From Streptomyces toyocaensis (GTDB taxonomy: Bacteria; Actinomycetota; Actinomycetes; Streptomycetales; Streptomycetaceae), in the NCBI RefSeq assembly GCF_000725125.1, contig NZ_JFCB01000027.1:43923-107922 (forward strand): DNA of 64,000 nt. Direction: 5' to 3'. Position 1 is the stretch's first letter. The number at the start of each line of letters is the position of its first letter. This document shows, in pieces, positions 27,884 to 35,321 of the stretch. The position numbers were made by a program, and so were the translations under genes. The notes under the pieces are model-generated. The model saw only the letters and a list, made by a program, of their open reading frames with translations, did not search any database and was not told the DNA's origin.

Positions 27884-29131
27884 CTACGTGCGCGGCCCCG
27901 GCACCGCGCCGGGTACCGGTGCCGCCTCCGGCGAGGTCTCCCCGGCAGCCCGACCGGCCGGGGACCGCGGTCCCGGGACCGGTGCCGCGTCCCGGCGCGG
28001 GCTCAGCCGTCCACGCGCGCGTGCCGTCAGGCCGCCCAGGCGGCGCAGGAAGGACGTCGGCAGGAAGACCGCGTCGGCCGCGATCATCGCCAGGGAGAAG
28101 AAGGGCAGCCCCAGTACGACGGCGATCACCGCGTGCTCGAGAATCATGAAGGACAGCAGGGCGTTCTTGACCCGCCGGTTGAACAGCGTGAACGGGAAGG
28201 CGACCTGCACGGCGACGGTCGCGTAGGTCACCAGCATCACGAGGGTGCCGCTGGCCGACAGCAGGTCCGCGAGGGCCGGCCAGGGGGAGAAGTACTCCAG
28301 GTGGAGCGGGTAGTAGACGGCGGTGCCGTCCTGCCAGCGGGAGCCCTGGACCTTGTACCAGCCGGCCGTGGCGTAGATCAGGCACGCCTCCGCCATGATC
28401 ACGAGCAGCGCGCCGTTGTGCACGATGTTCGCGACGACGTCCAGCAGGATCCGCGGCTGTCCGGTCCGCGGGCGGCGCCCGGCCAGCCACCACAGCGCCT
28501 GCGCGAGCCACACCGTCCACAGCAGCGCCGGTATGAACGGGTCGCCGTCCGTCCGGCCCGCCAGCGTGGCCAGGAGCAGCAGGAAGCCCAGCACGCTCCA
28601 CAGGGCCGGTCCGACCCGGTCGCGCGGCCGCTCGCCCCCCGCGCGTGCCCGCGCCGAGCGGCGCGCCCGCCGCGCGTCCAGTGACCAGACCTGGCCGCAG
28701 CGGGTGAACACCAGGTAGACCGACATCAGGTGGAGGACGTTGTCGCCGCCGTCCCCCATGAAGACGCTGCGGTTCTGCAGGGACAGCACGCCCACCATGA
28801 ACAGGACCGACATGGTGCGGGTGCGCCAGCCCAGCAGCAGCAGCAGGCTCCACAGCACGGCCAGCGCGTAGACGGCCTCGAACCAGAGCCGGCCGTCCGA
28901 CCAGAGCAGCACCGTGAAGGCGTCGTTCGTGGTGACCAGCTGGTCGGCGAGGTCCCATTCCCAGGGCCCGTCGGGGCCGTAGAGCTCCTGGCGGTGGGGG
29001 AACTCGCGCAGCAGGAACAGCAGCCAGGTCAGGCTGAAGCCGATGCGGATCACGGCGGTCTGGTGGGGGCCGAGCGCGGAGTCGGCGACGCGGGCGATCA
29101 CCCGGGACAGCGCCAGCGACAGGCGGTTCAC
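27884..29131 (-). CDS. HTTM domain membrane protein (SdpB-like / gamma-carboxylase homology)
   Basis: A 415-residue integral membrane protein with many hydrophobic segments. Recognisable parts are the HTTM-type start VIRIGFSLTWLLFLLREFPHRQELYGPDG, the GDGGDNVLHLMSVYLVFTRCG loop near 125, and GWYKVQGSRWQDGTAVYYPLHLEYF near 275. The HTTM family contains vitamin K-dependent gamma-carboxylase and Bacillus SdpB. GTG 29131 overlaps the DUF5819 stop by 4 bp. Like SdpB it is paired with a small one-helix partner. The reaction is unknown; Streptomyces has no classical Gla system. Confidence 0.85.
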   Translation of the reverse strand: MNRLSLALSRVIARVADSALGPHQTAVIRIGFSLTWLLFLLREFPHRQELYGPDGPWEWDLADQLVTTNDAFTVLLWSDGRLWFEAVYALAVLWSLLLLLGWRTRTMSVLFMVGVLSLQNRSVFMGDGGDNVLHLMSVYLVFTRCGQVWSLDARRARRSARARAGGERPRDRVGPALWSVLGFLLLLATLAGRTDGDPFIPALLWTVWLAQALWWLAGRRPRTGQPRILLDVVANIVHNGALLVIMAEACLIYATAGWYKVQGSRWQDGTAVYYPLHLEYFSPWPALADLLSASGTLVMLVTYATVAVQVAFPFTLFNRRVKNALLSFMILEHAVIAVVLGLPFFSLAMIAADAVFLPTSFLRRLGGLTARARGRLSPRRDAAPVPGPRSPAGRAAGETSPEAAPVPGAVPGPRT

Positions 29132-30069
29132 CCGATGCCTCCCCGGGACTCGTCCCCGGGCACGGACCACCAGGGCAGGACGCGGTACGCGGGGGTGGTC
29201 GGTATCTTCTCGTCGCTCCAGTCCGGGGGCGGCACGTTGGCGGTGCGCGAGCGGACCTGGACCCGCGCGACGACGCCGTCCGGGCCGGCCGCGTCCGCGC
29301 GGTCGAGGCGCATCACCGTGATCCGGCGGAGGTACGCCTCGGACAGCGCTCCGCGCAGGCCCACCGGGCGGTCGTCGCTGTCGTGCGTGGAGACGAAGAA
29401 GTCCCAGGCGCGGCGCAGTTCGTTCTGCTGGGTGTGGCTGGGCGCCGGGTTGCCGTCGATGGCCCGGCCGTCCCGCGCCGACAGGTCGTACCAGCCGGTG
29501 GTCCGGGACGACCCGTCCGTGGTGCGGATCTCGGCACGCACCTGGACGGCGATGTTCTGCTGCAGGGGGTTCGGCGCGAACAGCTTCCAGTTCTGCTCGA
29601 ACTCCGGGTAGATCCAGCTGTCGATCGTCTCGCGGTGCTGCTTGCTGACCGTGTTCAGCGGCGCGACGTGCAGGAACGTCAGGCCCAGATGGGCGCAGAC
29701 CCCGACGGCGACGACCGCGAGCGCCACCGCGGCGCCGAGCTGGTAGCGCAGGGAGAGGGCGGCGACCCCGGTACGGGGTTCGGCCGGGGGACCGGCTCCG
29801 GGGCCGGGGCCGGCCTCGCTGCCGGTGTCAGGGCCGCTCCCGGGTCCCGCGCCGGGGTGGGCTCCGGAACCGCCGTCCTGGCCGGGCCCGGTGCCGGGGG
29901 TGCGCGCCCCGGGCGGGCGGTCCGCCGGGCCCGCGGAGTCCCGCGGCGGGGTCCCGGGGGCCGGTGGACGGACCGCGGGCACGGGGCCGGGCGGAGCGGC
30001 GTCGGAGTGCGGTGCGCCCGGCCCGGCAGGCCCGTGCCGGGCGTCCGAGCCCTTGTCGTACGCGTTCAT
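29128..30069 (-). CDS. DUF5819 family protein (SdpA-like partner)
   Basis: A 313-residue protein. Residues 1-115 are Pro/Gly-rich and cytoplasmic, one membrane helix lies near 120-140 (LGAAVALAVVAVGVCAHLGLTFLHV), and the rest is external. The external part has YPEFEQNWKLFAPNPLQQNIAVQVRAE, a pattern typical of DUF5819 and of SdpA-type partners. ATG 30069 is preferred over 30084 because GGGGCGGG precedes it. It is coupled to the HTTM gene, so the two should act as a membrane complex. Confidence 0.8.
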   Translation of the reverse strand: MNAYDKGSDARHGPAGPGAPHSDAAPPGPVPAVRPPAPGTPPRDSAGPADRPPGARTPGTGPGQDGGSGAHPGAGPGSGPDTGSEAGPGPGAGPPAEPRTGVAALSLRYQLGAAVALAVVAVGVCAHLGLTFLHVAPLNTVSKQHRETIDSWIYPEFEQNWKLFAPNPLQQNIAVQVRAEIRTTDGSSRTTGWYDLSARDGRAIDGNPAPSHTQQNELRRAWDFFVSTHDSDDRPVGLRGALSEAYLRRITVMRLDRADAAGPDGVVARVQVRSRTANVPPPDWSDEKIPTTPAYRVLPWWSVPGDESRGGIG

Positions 30070-30274
30070 CCCGCCCCGATCCACCGATCCCGGTCCGTCA
30101 CTGCTTCCGCCCCCGCCGCGGGGCTCCGTCCACCGCCCCGCGCCTCCGCTCCGCCGCGTCGCACGGAACGGTACTCAGCGCCGGCCGCCCGGGCACAGTC
30201 CTGCCGGGCCCCGGATCCGTGGCCGTCACCACATAGCGGCGCGGGCACCGTCGTGCGCGGACGGCCCCCGCAGG

Positions 30275-30283
30275 TTATCCACA
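30275..30283 (+). promoter_or_regulatory. DnaA box (E. coli type)
   Basis: TTATCCACA is a perfect match to the classical DnaA box, 5 bp upstream of the paaA -35 element. Confidence 0.55.
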
Positions 30284-30287
30284 GCGG

Positions 30288-30316
30288 TTGACACCTCGCG
30301 GCGCCCGTCTCACCAT
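30288..30316 (+). promoter_or_regulatory. candidate paaA promoter
   Basis: A perfect TTGACA (30288-30293) is followed at 17 bp by CACCAT, a poor -10. A start near 30323 would put the TetR-type operator at about +6 to +20. Confidence 0.45.
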
Positions 30317-30328
30317 GGAATCGCACGA

Positions 30329-30342
30329 ACCGAACGATCGGT
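30329..30342. promoter_or_regulatory. PaaR-type operator upstream of paaA
   Basis: ACCGAACGATCGGT is the exact reverse complement of the operator in the paaH/paaN gap, 43 bp before the paaA start. Confidence 0.7.
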
Positions 30343-30384
30343 CGGGAGCGTGCTCCGGGAAGCATTCAGGTCGAGGGGGACCTC

Positions 30385-31398
30385 ATGGCGACAGCAGCCG
30401 CCCGCGACACGGCGGGCAGCCGGGCGTTCGACGCACGGGCCGACGCGGACGACACCGCGGACCACGAGCGCGCGTTCGACGCGGCCGTCGCCGCCGACGA
30501 GCGGATCGAACCGCGCGACTGGATGCCGGACGCCTACCGGGCCACGCTCGTCCGGCAGATCGCGCAGCACGCGCACTCCGAGATCATCGGCATGCAGCCC
30601 GAGGCCAACTGGATCACGCGGGCGCCCTCGCTGCGCCGCAAGGCGATCCTGATGGCCAAGGTGCAGGACGAGGCAGGGCACGGGCTCTATCTCTACAGCG
30701 CCGCCGAGACACTCGGCACCAGCCGCGAGGAGTTGCTCGACAAGCTGCACACCGGCCGCCAGAAGTACTCCTCGATCTTCAACTACCCGACGCTGACCTG
30801 GGCGGACGTCGGCGCCATCGGCTGGCTCGTGGACGGCGCGGCGATCACCAACCAGGTGCCCCTGTGCCGCTGCTCCTACGGCCCCTACGCCCGCGCCATG
30901 GTCCGCGTCTGCAAGGAGGAGTCCTTCCACCAGCGCCAGGGCTACGAGCTGCTGCTGGCCCTCAGCAAGGGCACCCCCGAGCAGCACGCGATGGCCCAGG
31001 ACGCGGTGGACCGCTGGTGGTGGCCGTCCCTGATGATGTTCGGCCCGCCCGACGACGAGTCCCCGCACTCCGCGCAGTCGATGGCCTGGAAGATCAAGCG
31101 GCACTCCAACGACGAGCTGCGCCAGCGCTTCGTCGACATCTGCGTCCCGCAGGCCGCGTCCCTCGGCCTCACCCTCCCCGACCCCGACCTGAAGTGGAAC
31201 GAGGAGCGCGGGCACCACGACTTCGGCCCGATCGACTGGGCGGAGTTCTGGGATGTCCTCAAGGGCAACGGCCCGTGCAACGAAGAGCGGCTGTCCCGGC
31301 GCAGGCGTGCCCACGAGGAGGGCGCCTGGGTCAGGGAGGCGGCAGCGGCCCACGCGGCCAGGCAGACGAACGGCGAGACAGGAGCGACGCGAGCATGA
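30385..31398 (+). CDS. paaA: phenylacetyl-CoA 1,2-epoxidase catalytic subunit PaaA
   Basis: A 337-residue diiron oxygenase subunit. Metal-ligand helices include KVQDEAGHGLYLY (near 95) and VCKEESFHQRQGYELL (near 175). It epoxidises the ring of phenylacetyl-CoA with electrons from PaaE. ATG 30385 has GAGGGGGA upstream. It is first of the tightly packed paaABCDE operon, with a PaaR-type operator in front. Its stop overlaps the paaB start by 4 bp. Residues 1-40 are less conserved and Asp/Ala-rich. Confidence 0.95.
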   Translation: MATAAARDTAGSRAFDARADADDTADHERAFDAAVAADERIEPRDWMPDAYRATLVRQIAQHAHSEIIGMQPEANWITRAPSLRRKAILMAKVQDEAGHGLYLYSAAETLGTSREELLDKLHTGRQKYSSIFNYPTLTWADVGAIGWLVDGAAITNQVPLCRCSYGPYARAMVRVCKEESFHQRQGYELLLALSKGTPEQHAMAQDAVDRWWWPSLMMFGPPDDESPHSAQSMAWKIKRHSNDELRQRFVDICVPQAASLGLTLPDPDLKWNEERGHHDFGPIDWAEFWDVLKGNGPCNEERLSRRRRAHEEGAWVREAAAAHAARQTNGETGATRA

Positions 31399-31682
31399 CT
31401 CACACCGACTGGCCCCTGTGGGAGGTCTTCGTGCGCTCGCGCCGGGGACTGTCCCACACCCACGCCGGCAGCCTGCACGCACCCGACGCGGAGCTCGCCC
31501 TGCGCAACGCCCGCGATCTGTACACCCGGCGCGGCGAGGGCGTCTCGATCTGGGTCGTGCCGTCGTCCGCGATCACCGCCTCCTCGCCCGACGAGAAGGA
31601 CCCGTTCTTCGAGCCGTCCGCCGACAAGCCCTACCGGCACCCGACGTTCTACGAGATCCCCGAGGGGGTGCAGCACCTGTGA
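31395..31682 (+). CDS. paaB: phenylacetyl-CoA epoxidase subunit PaaB
   Basis: A 95-residue subunit, the usual length for the family. It has WPLWEVFVRSRRGLSHTHAGSLHA at the N-terminus and NARDLYTRRGEGVSIWVVPSS in the middle. PaaB bridges the PaaA-PaaC heterodimers of the multicomponent complex. It starts at ATG 31395 inside the paaA stop (ATGA) and ends in a GTGA overlap with paaC, so the complex is produced in fixed ratio. Confidence 0.95.
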   Translation: MTHTDWPLWEVFVRSRRGLSHTHAGSLHAPDAELALRNARDLYTRRGEGVSIWVVPSSAITASSPDEKDPFFEPSADKPYRHPTFYEIPEGVQHL

Positions 31683-32413
31683 CGACGACATCCGCCAAGG
31701 ACACCGCCGCCACGGCGGCCGCGCTCGCCCTCGGTGACGACGCGCTGGTGCTCTCCCACCGCCTGGGCGAGTGGGCCGGCCACGCCCCCGTGCTGGAGGA
31801 GGAGGTCGCCCTCGCCAACATCGCGCTGGACCTGCTCGGCCAGGCCCGGGTGCTGCTGTCGATGGCCGGCGACGAGGACGAGCTGGCCTTCCTGCGCGAG
31901 GAGCGCGCCTTCCGCAACCTCCAGCTGGTGGAGCAGCCGAACGGCGACTTCGCCCACACCATCGCCCGCCAGCTGTTCTTCTCCGCACACCAGTACCTCC
32001 TGTACGGGGAACTGGCCTCCGGCGACGGCCCGTTCGCCCCACTGGCCGGCAAGGCCGTGAAGGAGACCGCCTACCACCGCGACCACGCCGAGCAGTGGAC
32101 ACTGCGGCTCGGCGACGGCACGGACGAGAGCCACGCCCGGATGCAGCGTGCCGTGGACGCGCTGTGGCGCTACACCGGCGAGATGTTCCAGCCGGTCGAG
32201 GGCGTCGACGTCGACTGGACCGGCCTGGAGACGGCGTGGCTGGAGTGGACCGGAGAGGTGCTGCGCCGCGCCACGCTCACGGTGCCCGAGGGCCCGCGCA
32301 CGGGAGCGTGGACGGCCGGCGCGGGCCGTCAGGGCCTGCACACCGAGCCCTTCGGCCGGATGCTCGCCGAGATGCAGCACCTGCACCGCAGCCACCCGGG
32401 GGCGACATGGTGA
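31679..32413 (+). CDS. paaC: phenylacetyl-CoA epoxidase structural subunit PaaC
   Basis: A 244-residue ferritin-like partner of PaaA. It keeps LVLSHRLGEWAGHAPVLEEEVALANIALDLLGQAR and KETAYHRDHAEQWTLRLGDGT but not a full diiron site, as in known PaaC proteins. The GTG at 31679 overlaps the paaB stop (GTGA). It ends 7 bp inside paaD. Confidence 0.94.
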   Translation: MTTTSAKDTAATAAALALGDDALVLSHRLGEWAGHAPVLEEEVALANIALDLLGQARVLLSMAGDEDELAFLREERAFRNLQLVEQPNGDFAHTIARQLFFSAHQYLLYGELASGDGPFAPLAGKAVKETAYHRDHAEQWTLRLGDGTDESHARMQRAVDALWRYTGEMFQPVEGVDVDWTGLETAWLEWTGEVLRRATLTVPEGPRTGAWTAGAGRQGLHTEPFGRMLAEMQHLHRSHPGATW

Positions 32414-32943
32414 CCACCCCGCTGGAGGCGGAACTCCTGGAGCTCGCCGGCTCGGTGCCCGACCCCGAACTGCCGGTGCTGACCCTGCGCGAGCTGGGCG
32501 TCGTGCGCGCGGTGCACGCGCGCGGGACGGACACCGTCGAGGTCGAGCTGACCCCGACGTACACCGGCTGCCCGGCCATCGAGGCGATGAGCCTCGACAT
32601 ACAGAGGGTGCTGCGCGACCACGGGGTCCTCGACGTCACCGTGCGCACGGTGCTCGCGCCCGCCTGGTCGACCGACGACATCACGGACGAAGGACGCCGC
32701 AAACTGCGGGAGTTCGGCATCGCTCCGCCACGCGTACGGCCGGCCTCCGGGCCGGTCCGGGTGGGGCTGGGGCCGACCCGGACCCGCGAGAGCCGACCGG
32801 GGGACGAGACGGATCCCGTCCGCTGCCCGCACTGCGGGTCCGCCGAGACCGAGCTGCTCAGCCGCTTCTCGTCCACCGCGTGCAAGGCGCTGCGCCGCTG
32901 CCTGGTCTGCCGTGAACCGTTCGACCACTTCAAGGAGTTGTGA
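32407..32943 (+). CDS. paaD: phenylacetate pathway Fe-S assembly protein PaaD
   Basis: A 178-residue MIP18/DUF59 family protein. The N-terminal SufT-like domain has DPELPVLTLRELGVVR and TYTGCPAIEAMS; the C-terminus carries two CxxC knuckles (CPHCGSAET and CLVCREPF) that likely bind zinc or a cluster. PaaD is needed to mature the epoxidase or its reductase. ATG 32407 or GTG 32410 could start it; both overlap paaC. Its stop shares a base with the paaE start (TGATG). Confidence 0.93.
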   Translation: MVTTPLEAELLELAGSVPDPELPVLTLRELGVVRAVHARGTDTVEVELTPTYTGCPAIEAMSLDIQRVLRDHGVLDVTVRTVLAPAWSTDDITDEGRRKLREFGIAPPRVRPASGPVRVGLGPTRTRESRPGDETDPVRCPHCGSAETELLSRFSSTACKALRRCLVCREPFDHFKEL

Positions 32944-34001
32944 TGGCCCGCTTCCACCGGCTCCGGGTGGCCGCGGTCGACCGGCTCACCGACGACTCCG
33001 TCGCCCTCACCCTCGCCGTCCCCCCGCACCTGCGTGAGGAGTACCGCTACGTCCCCGGCCAGCACCTGGCCCTGCGGCGCACCGCCGACGGCCGGGAGAT
33101 ACGGCGCACCTACTCCATCTGCTCCCCCGCCCCCGACGGCGAGGCGCCGAGCACCCTGCGGGTCGGCGTGCGGCTGGTCGACGGCGGCGCCTTCTCCACG
33201 TACGCGCTCAAGGAGATCGACCTCGACGACGAGCTGGAGGTGATGACCCCGGCCGGCCGTTTCACGCTCCCTCCCGCGCCCGGCCGGTACGCGGCGATCG
33301 TCGGCGGCAGCGGCATCACCCCGGTGCTGTCGATCGTCTCGACGCTCCTCGCCCGCGAGCCGGAGGCCCGGTTCTGCCTGATCCGCAGCGACCGGACGAC
33401 CGCCTCGACCATGTTCCTGGAGGAGGTCGCCGACCTGAAGGACCGCTACCCCCAGCGGCTCCAGCTGGTGACGGTGCTCTCCCGCGAGGAGCAGCAGGCG
33501 GGGCTGCCGTCCGGTCGGCTGGACCATGAGCGGCTGGCGGGACTGCTTCCCGCGCTGCTGCCCGTGGAGCGCGTGGACGGCTGGTTCCTGTGCGGGCCGT
33601 ACGGACTGGTCGAGGGCGCCGAGCGGGCCCTGCGCGGGCTGGGAGTCGCCCGCTCCCGCGTCCACGAGGAGATCTTCCACGTGGACGCCGGCACGGCACC
33701 CGTCTCCACGACGCCCGCCCCCGCCCACAGTACGGTCACCGCCCGGCTCGACGGACGCGGCGGCACCTGGCCCGTCCAGGCCGGGGAGTCGCTGCTGGAC
33801 ACGGTGCTGCGCAACCGGCCCGACGCGCCCTACGCCTGCAAGGGCGGCGTGTGCGGGACCTGCCGCGCCTTCCTCGTCTCGGGCGAGGTGCGGATGGACC
33901 GCAACTTCGCACTGGAGTCGGAGGAGACCGAGGCGGGTTACGTCCTGGCCTGCCAGTCGCATCCGGTGACGGAGACGGTGGAGCTGGACTTCGACCGGTA
34001 G
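32943..34001 (+). CDS. paaE: phenylacetyl-CoA epoxidase reductase PaaE
   Basis: A 352-residue electron-transfer protein. The FAD domain has RRTYSICSP near residue 58, the NAD(P) domain has YAAIVGGSGITPVLSIV near 120, and the C-terminal plant-type [2Fe-2S] ferredoxin has CKGGVCGTC with a last Cys in LACQSHP. It passes electrons from NADPH to the PaaA diiron centre. ATG 32943 is coupled to paaD. It ends the operon, 8 bp from a convergent rhodanese gene, with no terminator seen. Confidence 0.95.
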   Translation: MARFHRLRVAAVDRLTDDSVALTLAVPPHLREEYRYVPGQHLALRRTADGREIRRTYSICSPAPDGEAPSTLRVGVRLVDGGAFSTYALKEIDLDDELEVMTPAGRFTLPPAPGRYAAIVGGSGITPVLSIVSTLLAREPEARFCLIRSDRTTASTMFLEEVADLKDRYPQRLQLVTVLSREEQQAGLPSGRLDHERLAGLLPALLPVERVDGWFLCGPYGLVEGAERALRGLGVARSRVHEEIFHVDAGTAPVSTTPAPAHSTVTARLDGRGGTWPVQAGESLLDTVLRNRPDAPYACKGGVCGTCRAFLVSGEVRMDRNFALESEETEAGYVLACQSHPVTETVELDFDR

Positions 34002-34009
34002 CGGCCGCC

Positions 34010-34357
34010 CTACAGGACGTGCCCCGGCTGCCCGTCGTCGGTGACGACGGGACGGCCGGCGGCCTCCCACACCTGCATGCCGCCGTGCACGTTGACGGCG
34101 TCGATGCCCTGCTGGGCCAGGTACATCGTGACCTGGGCCGACCGTCCGCCCGAACGGCAGATCACGTGGACCCGGCCGTCCTGCGGGGCGGCCTCGGTCA
34201 GCTCGCCGTAGCGGGCCACGAACTCGCTGACGGGGATGTGCAGCGCCCCTTCGGCGTGGCCGGCCTTCCACTCGTCGTCCTCGCGGACGTCCAGCAGGAA
34301 GTCGCCGTCCTCGAGGTCCGCGACCTGGACCGTGGGCACACCAGCTCCAAAACTCAT
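34010..34357 (-). CDS. rhodanese-like sulfurtransferase
   Basis: A 115-residue single rhodanese domain. It has DVREDDEWKAGHAEGALHIP and the active-site loop CRSGGRSAQ near residue 75, with an intact catalytic Cys. It likely moves sulfane sulfur in the cytoplasm. It is the most isolated of the rhodaneses in the window and lacks a CstR-type operator upstream. It is convergent with paaE. Confidence 0.9.
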   Translation of the reverse strand: MSFGAGVPTVQVADLEDGDFLLDVREDDEWKAGHAEGALHIPVSEFVARYGELTEAAPQDGRVHVICRSGGRSAQVTMYLAQQGIDAVNVHGGMQVWEAAGRPVVTDDGQPGHVL

Positions 34358-34391
34358 GCCCCCGACGCTACCCGACCCGGCGTGCGCCGTC

Positions 34392-35231
34392 TCAGGCCAG
34401 CAGGGCCGCCAGCTCGGTCTCGCGTTCGGTCACCTGGGCCCGCAGTCCGTCGGCGATCTCCTCCAGCAGCGCGTCGGGATCGTCCGGGGCGAGGCGGAGC
34501 ATCGAGCCGATGGCGCTCTCCTCGAGGTCCCTCGCGACGAGCGTGAGCAGTTCCTTGCGCCGGGAGAGCCATTCGAGGCGGGCGTAGAGCTCCTCACCTG
34601 CGCTCGGGACGCGCTTCAGCTCCGGGCCCGCGGCCCACTCCTCGGCGAGTTCCCGCAGCTCGGCCTCGCTGCCGCGGGCATAGGCGGCGTTGACCCGGGT
34701 GATGAACTCCTCGCGGCGGGCGCGCTCCTCGTCCTCCTGCGCCAGGTCCGGGTGGGCCTTGCGGGCGAGCTCGCGGTAGAGCCTGCGGGCCTCCTCGCTG
34801 GGCCGCACCCGCTGCGGGGGGCGGACCGCCTGCCCTGTGAGCATGGCCGTGGCCTCGGGGAAGAGGCCGTCACCGTCCATCCAGCCGTTCATCAGCTCCT
34901 CGACCCCGGGGATCGGCATGAGCCTGGCGCGTGCCTCGTCGGCCCGGCGCCGGTCCTCGGGATCGTCGCTGCGGGCGGCCCGGGCCTCAAGGATCCGGGC
35001 GTCCAGTTCCTCGAGTCGGGCGTACATCGGGCCGAGCTTCTGTTCGTGCAGCCGGGAGAAGTTGTCCACCTCGACGCGGAACGTCTCCACGGCGATCTCG
35101 AACTCGATCAGCGCCTGCTCTGCCGCCCGTACGGCCTGCTCCAGCCGGTCCTCGGGCCGCGCCGCGCCACCGCCGGGCGTCCGCTCCGCGCCGGCGCCAC
35201 CGCCACCCTGCTCACCTTCCGAGGTCGTCAC
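34392..35231 (-). CDS. J-domain-like protein of unknown function
   Basis: A 279-residue acidic, mostly helical protein. Near the middle, RLYRELARKAHPDLAQEDEERARREEFITRVNAAYARG has the HPD motif and helices II-III of a DnaJ domain, so it could stimulate an Hsp70. The long N-terminal region (30-110) looks coiled-coil. The C-terminus is Leu/Glu-rich. There is no Gly/Phe or zinc-finger region. GTG 35231 (MTTSEGEQ) is preferred to GTG 35249, but neither has a good ribosome site. It neighbours a rhodanese and a DUF2252 gene. Confidence 0.65.
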   Translation of the reverse strand: MTTSEGEQGGGGAGAERTPGGGAARPEDRLEQAVRAAEQALIEFEIAVETFRVEVDNFSRLHEQKLGPMYARLEELDARILEARAARSDDPEDRRRADEARARLMPIPGVEELMNGWMDGDGLFPEATAMLTGQAVRPPQRVRPSEEARRLYRELARKAHPDLAQEDEERARREEFITRVNAAYARGSEAELRELAEEWAAGPELKRVPSAGEELYARLEWLSRRKELLTLVARDLEESAIGSMLRLAPDDPDALLEEIADGLRAQVTERETELAALLA

Positions 35232-35321
35232 CCGGACAGCGTAGGCCACCCGGCGGGGCGCCCGCCCCGCTCCGGCGGCCCGCTGCCCGGCCGGAGGCGC
35301 ACGATCGTCCCGGGCGCCCGC

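Larger units (their letters stand above)
30070..30384. other. 315-bp divergent region between the DUF5819 gene and paaA
   Basis: It holds, left to right, a featureless GC-rich stretch, a DnaA box (30275), the candidate paaA promoter (30288-30316) and the PaaR-type operator (30329-30342). No gene is seen. Confidence 0.7.

Noticed and set aside
30321..30342. Assigning the paaA palindrome to the ScbR-like regulator at 36949
   Set aside because: It does not fit the ARE form, while the TetR gene at 23117 lies in the paa group and the site recurs there.
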